Shown: piece after piece, positions 15,266 through 23,398 of the stretch
How positions within the stretch are numbered: position 1 is the first letter of the stretch
How the letters are laid out: each line of letters starts with the position of its first letter
Origin: Marinibaculum sp040216765
Lineage (GTDB): Bacteria; Pseudomonadota; Alphaproteobacteria; Ferrovibrionales; Ferrovibrionaceae
DNA: 64,000 nucleotides
NCBI GenBank assembly: GCA_040216765.1
Contig: JAVJON010000037.1
Span: 1 to 64,000, forward strand
Reading direction: 5' to 3'
The notes under the pieces: generated by a model
Databases searched by the model: none
Told to the model about the DNA's origin: nothing
The model's input: the letters and a program-made list of their open reading frames with translations, nothing else
Position numbers and translations under genes: made by a program

Positions 15266-16804
15266 ATGCAAACAGAGCTCGCCATCGCACATTCCGCCGA
15301 CATCGAAGACGAAACCCTCACCCGCCCCGCGCCTGCGGTCGAACCGCGGCTGGTGCTGGTATCCAACAGGGTGCTCAACCCATCTGGCAAGCCGTCCGGC
15401 GGGCTCGCGGTGGGGTTGAGCGAGGCGCTGAGCGCCCATGATGGCCTCTGGTTCGGGTGGAACGGGGAAATCGCGAGCGGCGCGCCCTCGGGCGAGGCCC
15501 GGGAGAACGTCTTCGAGGGCTTCAGGACCCTCACCACGGATCTGAGCCAGGCCGAGCATGACGAGTATTATCTGGGCTTCGCCAATGAGTGCCTCTGGCC
15601 CCTGCTTCACTACCGGACCGACCTGGTCCAGTGCCGCCCCAGCCAGGAGCGCCACTATTACGCGGCGAACCGGCGCCTGGCCGGCATGCTGGCGGCCGAA
15701 CTGGCGAAGAACGACCTGGTCTGGGTGCATGACTATCATCTGATCCCCTTCGCCGAGGCGCTGCGCGAGCAGGGCCTGTCCAATCGCATCGGCTTCTTCC
15801 TCCACACCCCCTTCCCGGCGCCGGAGATCTTCGCCGCGGCCGCCAACCATCGCCGCCTGGGCCGGGCGCTGTTCGCCTACGACCTCGTCGCGTTCCAGAC
15901 CAACGGCGACCGGGACAATTTCGAGCGCTATGCCGTGCGCTGGCTGGGCGCGCGCCGCCGGCCCGATGGCAGGCTCTCCCTGGCCGGCCAGGTGCTGCAG
16001 GTCGCCGACCTGCCGATCGGCATCGACGTGGCGGACTTTGCCGCCCATGCGCAGCGCCATGCCCATGACGACGAGATCGAGGGGCTGATGCGGGCCTGCG
16101 GGGATTCCACCCTGATGGTCGGTGTCGAGCGGCTGGACTATTCCAAAGGGCTGCCGGAGCGGGTCGCCGCCTTCCATCATCTGCTGGACTCCGTGCCGGA
16201 CATGCGCGGCCGCATACAATACCTGCAGGTCGCCACCCCGACCCGCAGCCATGTGAAAGCCTACGAGGATATCCGCGAGGCGCTGGACAAGGCGATCGGC
16301 GGCGTGAACGGCCGCTTCGGCACCTTTGCCTGGGAGCCGGTGCGCTACCTCAATACGCCGGCGCAGCGGCCGTTCCTGGCGGGACTGTTCCGGCGCGCGC
16401 GCGTGGGCCTGGTGACGCCCCTGCGCGACGGCATGAACCTGGTCGCGAAGGAATATGTCGCGGCGCAGGACCCGGAGGATCCCGGCGTTCTGGTGCTGTC
16501 CCAGTTTGCCGGTGCCGCCCAGCAGATGGGCGCTGCGGTCATCGTGAATCCGCACAACCGGTTTTCCATCGCCGAAGGGATCCGGCAGGCCTGCGAGATG
16601 TCGCTGGAGGAGCGGAAGGAGCGTCATCTCCTGCTGCTGGAGCGGATCAGCCGCGAGGATGTCCGCTGGTGGCGCGAGAGCTTCATCGCGGCGCTGAAAG
16701 ACGAGTCGGCATCCAGGACCGGACCGTATCCCGTGCCGGATCCGCGCCCTGCCGACGGCGTCCAATCGCCTCCGTCCTGTGCGGGCGAAGCCCGCCCGGG
16801 TTGA
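15266..16804 (+). CDS. otsA: Alpha,alpha-trehalose-phosphate synthase (UDP-forming)
   Basis: OtsA joins UDP-glucose and glucose-6-phosphate to form trehalose-6-phosphate. The product from MQTELAIAH is 512 residues, a GT20 glycosyltransferase. It has an N-terminal loop LVLVSNRVLNPSGKPSGGLAVGL, the VWVHDYHLIP motif, FFLHTPFPAPEIF, LPIGIDV, the donor-site motif VERLDYSKGLPERV, and TPLRDGMNLVAKEYVA near the C-terminus. About 40 residues of low complexity extend the C-terminus. The ATG at 15266 was preferred over upstream TTG because of the EcfG-like promoter. It heads the otsA-glgE-treS/mak-glgB run; glgE begins 7 bases later. Confidence 0.95.
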   Translation: MQTELAIAHSADIEDETLTRPAPAVEPRLVLVSNRVLNPSGKPSGGLAVGLSEALSAHDGLWFGWNGEIASGAPSGEARENVFEGFRTLTTDLSQAEHDEYYLGFANECLWPLLHYRTDLVQCRPSQERHYYAANRRLAGMLAAELAKNDLVWVHDYHLIPFAEALREQGLSNRIGFFLHTPFPAPEIFAAAANHRRLGRALFAYDLVAFQTNGDRDNFERYAVRWLGARRRPDGRLSLAGQVLQVADLPIGIDVADFAAHAQRHAHDDEIEGLMRACGDSTLMVGVERLDYSKGLPERVAAFHHLLDSVPDMRGRIQYLQVATPTRSHVKAYEDIREALDKAIGGVNGRFGTFAWEPVRYLNTPAQRPFLAGLFRRARVGLVTPLRDGMNLVAKEYVAAQDPEDPGVLVLSQFAGAAQQMGAAVIVNPHNRFSIAEGIRQACEMSLEERKERHLLLLERISREDVRWWRESFIAALKDESASRTGPYPVPDPRPADGVQSPPSCAGEARPG

Positions 16805-16811
16805 CGAGAGG

Positions 16812-19800
16812 ATGATGGCTTCAGCGCCGCAGCAGGGCCGGAAGGGTAGCGAAAGGATCGGCCTGGCGAGCGGCGGGACGGCAATGCCCGGCCCCCGCAT
16901 CCTTGCCATCCCGGCCGGCCTGCTGCATGGCGCGGCCGACGGCCCCCTGGATCATGCCCTTTCGATGCGGTTCGACACGGTGCTGCTGCCCCGGGCCGAA
17001 CCTCCGCCGGGCGAACGGGCGGCGCTGCCGCCGGCGGCCTGGGTCGCGGGGGCCCGCGCCCGCGGCCTGGCGGTGCTCACGGATCTATGGCCCCCGGATT
17101 CATGGCCCCCGGATTCATGGCCGGCAGCAGGCCGGTTGGCCGGCCGGCATCCGGTGGCCGGGGCCGCTGCCGATCCGCGGCCCCAGGCCGGCCGCGCCCG
17201 GCTGCAGGCGGCCCTGGCCGATGGCGGGGCTGCCGCGGAACTTTGCCGCGACCTGGCGCAGCAGATCCGCGCCGCTGCCGATGCCGGCGTGACCGGCCTG
17301 CTGTGCCGCCGGGCGCATTGGCTTCCGGCGTCCCTCTGGCAGGACCTGCTGTCCGGGGAGCGCGGGCGGGGCCAGGCATTCCTGTGCGAGGCCCTGGGTG
17401 CGCCGCCGTCGGAGATCCTGGACCTGTCCCGTTGCGGCTTCGACCAGGTCCTGAACAGCGCCTGCTGGTGGGATTTCCAGGCGCCCTGGCTGCTGGAGCA
17501 GCAGCGGCAGATCGGCCGCGCGATCCCGACGATCTCCTTCCCGCAATTCGTTGCCGGGCCGGCGCGCGGCGAGGCGGCGCCAGCCATCCCGCCGGACGGC
17601 GCGGCGCTGACAGGGCCCCGGCATCGCACCCGGTACCTGTTCGCGGCCGTGCTGTCGTCCGGGGTGATGATGCCGCTGGGGTACGCGGCCGCGGGCGAGG
17701 CAGACTGGATCGCCGCGGTCAATGCGCTGAAGGCCGCCTGCCCGGCACTGCAGGGCGAAGGCACCTGGCGCCGCCTGACAGGCCCGGACACTGCGCCGGT
17801 CCTGCTTCTGCGCAGCCCGGCGGAAATGCCGGCGGCGTCGGAGGAGGTCGCGGCCCTGGCGATCAACCCCACCGCCGCGCGCCTGCCGATGGCCGGCGCC
17901 GACCGGCTGGGATTCGCCACCGGTGGCGCCTTCGGCCCGTTCCGGGATATCACGCCGCCCGCTGCGGACGGGGCCCCGGCGCCGGATGGCGACAGCCTGG
18001 AGCCGTTCGGCGCCCGGCTCCTGGTTGCCGGTCGGTCGGCGCGCCGCCGGTCCCCGGCCGGCGGTGCGCGCGAGGCGGCGCGCCGGATGCGGCGCCTGGC
18101 GGAGGCCCGCATCGCAATCGAAGCGGTGGCGCCGCAGGTCGATGGCGGCCGCTTCGCGGCAAAGCGGGTGGCGGGCGAAACGGTCGCGATCGAGGCCGAC
18201 ATCTTCTGCGACGGGCATGACCGGATCGCCGCGGCGGTGAAGCTGCGGGGGCCGGCCGACAAGGCATGGCGGGCCATCCCGATGCAGCCCCTGGACAACG
18301 ACCGCTGGCGGGCCCTGGCGCCCCTGGACGAAATCGGCCGGCACCGCTTCGTCATCGAGGCCTGGCGCGATCTCTATGCGACCTGGCGGCACGATACCCT
18401 GCGCAAGCGGGAGGCCGGCCAGTCCCTGGCCCTCGAGGCGCAGGAGGGGCTGGACCTGCTGCAGCGTGCGAGCGCGCCGTCGGACCCGGCCGGGGCCGCG
18501 GACCTGGCGGCCCTGCTGCAGCGGGCGGACGGGCTTCGCGACGAGCCGGTGGCGCTGATCGAGCTGCTGACGGCCGCGGAGACGGCCAGCCTGATGGCCG
18601 CCTGCGGGCCGCGCGCGAACGCGACCGTGCTGGACGGCGAGCGCGAGATCTACGCCGACCGCAGCCTTGCCGCCTGCGGTGCCTGGTACGAGCTGATGCC
18701 ACGGTCGCAGTCCGGCGATCCGGCACGGCACGGCACGTTCGACGATGTCATCGCGCGCCTGCCGGAAATCCGCGACCTCGGCTTCGATATCCTCTACTTC
18801 CCGCCGATCCATCCGATCGGCCGCAAGAACCGCAAGGGGCGCAACAACAGCCTCGCCGCGGCGGCGGGCGATCCCGGCAGCCCCTATGCGATCGGCGCCG
18901 CGGAGGGCGGCCATGACGCGGTCCATCCGGAATTGGGAAGCCTGGAGGATTTCCGGCGGCTGGTCGCGGCGGCCCGCGCGCAGGGGCTGGACATTGCGCT
19001 GGACTTCGCCATCCAATGCTCGCCCGACCATCCCTGGATCCGCGAGCATCCCGAATGGTTCGACTGGCGGCCGGACGGCAGCATCAAATATGCCGAGAAC
19101 CCGCCGAAGAAGTACGAGGACATCGTCAACCTGCACTTCTACCGCGACGCCTTCCCCGGTGTCTGGCTGGCGCTGCGCGACGTGGTGCTGTTCTGGGTGG
19201 CGCAGGGCGTAACCGTCTTCCGGGTCGACAATCCGCACACCAAGCCGCTGCCGTTCTGGGAATGGCTGATCCGCGAGGTGCAGGACCGCGCGCCCGAGGC
19301 CGTGTTCCTGGCCGAGGCCTTCACCCGGCCGAAGGTGATGAAGCGGCTGGCGAAGGTCGGGTTCACCCAGTCCTACAGCTACTTCACCTGGCGCAACACC
19401 AAGGCGGAACTGGTGGCCTACCTGACGGAACTGACGCAGGAGCCGTGCCGCGACTATATGCGGCCGAACTTCTTTACCAACACGCCCGATATCAACCCGG
19501 TCTACCTGCAGACCGGCGGTCGCGCGGCCTTCCAGGTCCGCCTCGCGGCGGCCGCCCTGCTCAGCCCGGTCTACGGCATCTACAGCGGCTTCGAGCTGTG
19601 CGAGGCGGCGGCCCTGCCGGGGAAGGAGGAGTACCTGGATTCCGAGAAGTACGAGATCCGTGCCTGGGACTGGCACCGCCCCGGCCATATCCGCGACGAC
19701 GTCGCCCTGCTGAACCGCATCCGGCGGGAGAACCCGGCGCTCTGGCAGTTCGCCAATCTGGAATTCCTGAACGCCTGGAACGACCAGGTCCTGGTGTTCT

Positions 19801-20057
19801 GCAAGATCACCGGCGCGCGCGACAGCTGCATCCTGGCCGCGATCAACCTGGACCCGCACAGCAGCCAGACGGCGGCCTTCGAGATCCCGCTCTGGCGGCT
19901 CGGCCTGCCCGACGAGGCCATGGTGGAGGCGGTGGACCTGGTGCACGACCGGCGCTTCAGCTGGACCGGCAAGGTGCAGACCCTGACCCTCGACCCGCAG
20001 GTCCGGCCCTATGCGGTCTGGCGCCTGGTGCCGCCGCCGCAGGGAGTAGCCCCATGA
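16812..20057 (+). CDS. glgE: Alpha-1,4-glucan:maltose-1-phosphate maltosyltransferase with long N-terminal extension
   Basis: GlgE extends alpha-1,4-glucans by two glucose units using maltose-1-phosphate as donor. The C-terminal part, from about residue 430 (RIAIEAVAPQVDGGRF), is a complete GH13_3 enzyme: N-terminal beta domain, DILYFPPIHPIGRKNRKGRN, nucleophile Asp806 in FRVDNPHTKPLPFW, acid Glu835 in FLAEAFTRPKVM. The 29-residue spacing equals that of the characterised Streptomyces enzyme. Residues 1-430 are extra and look like a degenerate amylase-type barrel (SACWWDFQAPWLLEQQ; PTISFPQF). Similar long forms occur in other proteobacteria. A 15-base tandem repeat at 17087-17116 encodes repeated WPPDS in this domain. 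The start follows otsA by 7 bases; the stop overlaps treS (ATGA). Confidence 0.93.
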   Translation: MMASAPQQGRKGSERIGLASGGTAMPGPRILAIPAGLLHGAADGPLDHALSMRFDTVLLPRAEPPPGERAALPPAAWVAGARARGLAVLTDLWPPDSWPPDSWPAAGRLAGRHPVAGAAADPRPQAGRARLQAALADGGAAAELCRDLAQQIRAAADAGVTGLLCRRAHWLPASLWQDLLSGERGRGQAFLCEALGAPPSEILDLSRCGFDQVLNSACWWDFQAPWLLEQQRQIGRAIPTISFPQFVAGPARGEAAPAIPPDGAALTGPRHRTRYLFAAVLSSGVMMPLGYAAAGEADWIAAVNALKAACPALQGEGTWRRLTGPDTAPVLLLRSPAEMPAASEEVAALAINPTAARLPMAGADRLGFATGGAFGPFRDITPPAADGAPAPDGDSLEPFGARLLVAGRSARRRSPAGGAREAARRMRRLAEARIAIEAVAPQVDGGRFAAKRVAGETVAIEADIFCDGHDRIAAAVKLRGPADKAWRAIPMQPLDNDRWRALAPLDEIGRHRFVIEAWRDLYATWRHDTLRKREAGQSLALEAQEGLDLLQRASAPSDPAGAADLAALLQRADGLRDEPVALIELLTAAETASLMAACGPRANATVLDGEREIYADRSLAACGAWYELMPRSQSGDPARHGTFDDVIARLPEIRDLGFDILYFPPIHPIGRKNRKGRNNSLAAAAGDPGSPYAIGAAEGGHDAVHPELGSLEDFRRLVAAARAQGLDIALDFAIQCSPDHPWIREHPEWFDWRPDGSIKYAENPPKKYEDIVNLHFYRDAFPGVWLALRDVVLFWVAQGVTVFRVDNPHTKPLPFWEWLIREVQDRAPEAVFLAEAFTRPKVMKRLAKVGFTQSYSYFTWRNTKAELVAYLTELTQEPCRDYMRPNFFTNTPDINPVYLQTGGRAAFQVRLAAAALLSPVYGIYSGFELCEAAALPGKEEYLDSEKYEIRAWDWHRPGHIRDDVALLNRIRRENPALWQFANLEFLNAWNDQVLVFCKITGARDSCILAAINLDPHSSQTAAFEIPLWRLGLPDEAMVEAVDLVHDRRFSWTGKVQTLTLDPQVRPYAVWRLVPPPQGVAP

Positions 20058-23000
20058 CCGACACGAAGCGTGGCCCGGCCGGCGCCGGGGATGGCGGCAG
20101 TGCGGCGGGGACCGATCCGCAATGGTACAAGGACGCGGTGATCTACCAGCTGCACGTGAAGGCGTTCTTCGACGCCGACAACGACGGCATGGGCGATTTC
20201 GCCGGCCTGATGCAGAAGCTCGACTATGTGCAGGAGCTGGGCTGCAACACCGTCTGGCTGCTGCCTTTCTATCCCTCCCCCATGCGCGACGACGGCTACG
20301 ACATCGCCGACTATCGCCGCGTGAACGCCGCCTACGGCACCATGCGGGACTTCCGCCGCTTCGTGCGCGAGGCGCATAGCCGCGGCCTGCGGGTGATCAC
20401 CGAACTGGTGATCAACCACACCTCCGACCAGCATGCCTGGTTCCAGAAGGCACGCCGTGCAAAGCCCGGAAGCGTCGCGCGGGACTTCTATGTCTGGAGC
20501 GACACCGACCAGAGATATCTCGACACCCGGATCATCTTCCTGGACACCGAGACCTCGAACTGGACCTGGGACCCGGAGGCGAAGGCCTATTTCTGGCACC
20601 GCTTCTATTCCCACCAGCCGGACCTGAACTTCGACAATCCCCGGGTGCTGCAGGAGATCGTCTCCGTCCTGCACTATTGGATGGAGATGGGGGTCGACGG
20701 CATGCGGCTGGACGCGGTGCCCTACCTGGTGGAGCGCGAGGGCACCAACAACGAGAACCTGCCGGAGACCCACGGGGTCCTGAAGCGCATCCGCGCCGAG
20801 ATGGATTCCCATTACGAGGGGCGCATGCTGCTGGCGGAAGCCAACCAGTGGCCGGAAGACACGCGGCCCTATTTCGGCGATGGCGACGAATGCCACATGG
20901 CCTTCCACTTCCCCCTGATGCCGCGGATGTACATGGCGCTGGCGCAGGAGGACCGCTACCCGGTCACCGACATCATCCGCCAGACGCCGGAGATCCCGGA
21001 GACCTGCCAGTGGGCGGTGTTCCTGCGCAACCATGACGAACTGACCCTGGAGATGGTCACCGACCGGGAGCGCGACTATCTCTGGGACACCTATGCCAAG
21101 GACCGGCGGATGCGGATCAATCTGGGGATCCGCCGCAGGCTGGCGCCGCTGCTCGACAACGACCGGCGCAAGATCGAGCTGATGAACGCGCTGCTGTTCT
21201 CGATGCCCGGCACGCCGGTGATCTACTACGGCGACGAACTCGGCATGGGCGACAATGTCTTCCTGGGCGACCGGGACGGCGTGCGCACGCCGATGCAATG
21301 GTCGCCGGACCGCAATGCCGGCTTCTCCCGCGCCAGCCCGCAGAGCCTCTACCTGCCGCCGATCATGGACGCCGTCTATGGCTACGAGGCGGTGAACGTG
21401 GAGGCCGAGCAGGCCGACCAGTCCTCCCTGCTGAACTGGATGAAGCGCCTGCTCGCGGTGCGCGGGCGACACCCCGCCTTCGGCCGCGGCGACATCCAGT
21501 TCCTCTATCCGCGCAACCGCAAGATCCTGGCCTATACCCGCGAGCATGACGGCGAGACCCTGCTCTGCGTCGCCAATCTGAGCCGTGCGGCGCAAGCTGC
21601 GGAACTCGACCTGTCCGCCTGGCGCGGGCAGGTGCCGGTGGAACTGCTGGGGCCCTCCACCTTCCCGCCGATCGGCGAACTGCCCTACCTGCTGACCCTG
21701 CCGGCCTATGGCTTCTACTGGTTCCTGCTGGCCGCCGAGGCCGAGCTGCCGCACTGGCACGTCCCGGTGCCGGACGCCGCGCCGGATTTCGTGACCCTGG
21801 TGGCGCAGGACGGCTGGTCGGAGCTGTCCGCGCTGCCCGCCCGGCGGCACCTGGAGCGCGAGATCCTGCCCGACTTCCTGCAGAACCAGCGCTGGTTCGG
21901 TGCGAAGCAGAACGGGCGCACCGTCGTGCATTTCAGGACATTGGCCGAACTGCGGGCGGTCGATGGCGGCATCCTGCTGGCCGAGGTGCGGGTCCCGGAC
22001 GGGACCGACGGGGAGATTGCAGCGGCGGAGCAGCGCTACCAGCTGCCATTGGCGCAGATCTGGGGCGAGCAGCATCTCGCCCACGGCGCGCCCACCCTGT
22101 CCTATACTCTCGCGCGGTTGCGGCGCGGGCCGCGCCTGGGTGCGCTGCATGACGCCACGGCCACGCCCGCGCTGGGCCACGCCCTGCACGCGGAGATGTG
22201 CGGCGACCGCGACCTGCCGGGCGAGGGCGGGCGGCTGGAGGCGCGCGGCACCGCCGCCCTGCGGGCGCTGAAGGTGGCGGCGGATGCGCCGGTGGAACGT
22301 CTCGGCGGGGAGCAGAGCAACACCTCGCTGAACCTGGACGGCCAGGTGATGATGAAGCTCTACCGCCGGCTGCAGGCGGGCCCGCAGCCGGAGATCGAGA
22401 TGGCCCGCCATCTGACCGAGGTCTCGGGCTTCGCCAATACCCCGGCCTATCTCGGCGCGCTGCACTGGGTGGCGGATGGCGGCGAGCGCACGGCCCTCGC
22501 CGTGGCCTTCGCGATGGTGCGCCACCAGGGCGATGCCTGGCGCTACAGCCTGGACTGGCTGGAACGCTATCTGGGCGACGAGGCGCTGCACGCCGAAGAG
22601 GCCGAGCTGCCTGCAGCGGAGCGGTTCGGCACCTACCTGAACCTTGCCGCCATGCTGGGGCGACGGACCGCGGAGATGCATGCCGCGCTGGCCCGCCCCA
22701 GCGACGACGATGCTTTCGCGCCGGTGCCGGCGGGCGCAAGCGACCGCCGGCGCTGGCTCGCGGACGCGCATCGCCAGCACGACCGCACGCGAAGGGCGCT
22801 GCAGGCCGTCCGGCACGAGGCCGAAGGCCCGCAGGCCGCGCGGATCGATGAGCTGCTGGCCGCGCGGGATGCGATCGCGGCGCGTGTCGACGCGGCCGGA
22901 GAGGTCCCGCTGCAGGCGGCGCTGACCCGGCTGCACGGCGACTACCATCTCGGCCAGGTGCTGGTCTCGCGCAACGATGTGTTCATCATCGATTTCGAGG

Positions 23001-23398
23001 GGGAGCCTTCGCGGACGATGGCCGAGCGTCGCGTGAAGTGTTCGCCGCTGCGCGACGTCGCCGGGATGATGCGGTCGTTCGACTTCGCCGCACGCAGCGC
23101 ATTGCGTTGGGCACAGACCCAGCCGGTGGGGGAAGAGGCTGCGCGCGAAGTGGTCGTCAGCTGGAGCCGCGCCAGCCGGCAGGTCTTCTGGACGAGCTAT
23201 GCCGCCGGGATGGAGGGGGCGGAAAGCTGGCCCGGCGAGCAGGTCGCCACGACCCTGCTGGATCTCTTCGCGCTGGAAAAGGTGCTCTACGAGATCGCCT
23301 ACGAGGCGACCAACCGGCCCAACTGGATCGACGTCCCGCTGGCCGGCCTGGCGGCCATGCTGGGCATGGAGGAGAGCGATGGCAGCGTCGCGGAATGA
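20054..23398 (+). CDS. treS: Trehalose synthase fused to maltokinase (TreS-Mak)
   Basis: This bifunctional fusion isomerises trehalose to maltose and phosphorylates maltose to maltose-1-phosphate, the GlgE donor. Residues 20-560 are the GH13_16 TreS domain: VIYQLHVKAFFDADNDGMGDF, nucleophile Asp220 in GMRLDAVPYL, acid Glu262 in LLAEANQWPED, Asp328 in FLRNHDELTLE. From about residue 600 a maltokinase domain (aminoglycoside phosphotransferase-like) follows: LQNQRWFGAKQN, a Lys-containing MMKLYRRLQAG, catalytic loop LHGDYHLGQ with Asp963, and metal-binding IIDFEGEPSR with Asp980. The 1114-residue length is normal for TreS-Mak fusions. The start overlaps glgE by 4 bases and the end overlaps glgB by 20 bases. 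Confidence 0.96.
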   Translation: MTDTKRGPAGAGDGGSAAGTDPQWYKDAVIYQLHVKAFFDADNDGMGDFAGLMQKLDYVQELGCNTVWLLPFYPSPMRDDGYDIADYRRVNAAYGTMRDFRRFVREAHSRGLRVITELVINHTSDQHAWFQKARRAKPGSVARDFYVWSDTDQRYLDTRIIFLDTETSNWTWDPEAKAYFWHRFYSHQPDLNFDNPRVLQEIVSVLHYWMEMGVDGMRLDAVPYLVEREGTNNENLPETHGVLKRIRAEMDSHYEGRMLLAEANQWPEDTRPYFGDGDECHMAFHFPLMPRMYMALAQEDRYPVTDIIRQTPEIPETCQWAVFLRNHDELTLEMVTDRERDYLWDTYAKDRRMRINLGIRRRLAPLLDNDRRKIELMNALLFSMPGTPVIYYGDELGMGDNVFLGDRDGVRTPMQWSPDRNAGFSRASPQSLYLPPIMDAVYGYEAVNVEAEQADQSSLLNWMKRLLAVRGRHPAFGRGDIQFLYPRNRKILAYTREHDGETLLCVANLSRAAQAAELDLSAWRGQVPVELLGPSTFPPIGELPYLLTLPAYGFYWFLLAAEAELPHWHVPVPDAAPDFVTLVAQDGWSELSALPARRHLEREILPDFLQNQRWFGAKQNGRTVVHFRTLAELRAVDGGILLAEVRVPDGTDGEIAAAEQRYQLPLAQIWGEQHLAHGAPTLSYTLARLRRGPRLGALHDATATPALGHALHAEMCGDRDLPGEGGRLEARGTAALRALKVAADAPVERLGGEQSNTSLNLDGQVMMKLYRRLQAGPQPEIEMARHLTEVSGFANTPAYLGALHWVADGGERTALAVAFAMVRHQGDAWRYSLDWLERYLGDEALHAEEAELPAAERFGTYLNLAAMLGRRTAEMHAALARPSDDDAFAPVPAGASDRRRWLADAHRQHDRTRRALQAVRHEAEGPQAARIDELLAARDAIAARVDAAGEVPLQAALTRLHGDYHLGQVLVSRNDVFIIDFEGEPSRTMAERRVKCSPLRDVAGMMRSFDFAARSALRWAQTQPVGEEAAREVVVSWSRASRQVFWTSYAAGMEGAESWPGEQVATTLLDLFALEKVLYEIAYEATNRPNWIDVPLAGLAAMLGMEESDGSVAE

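Noticed and set aside
17087..17116. 15-base tandem repeat as a regulatory element
   Set aside because: It is in frame inside glgE and encodes repeated WPPDS, so it is best explained as a protein linker expansion.
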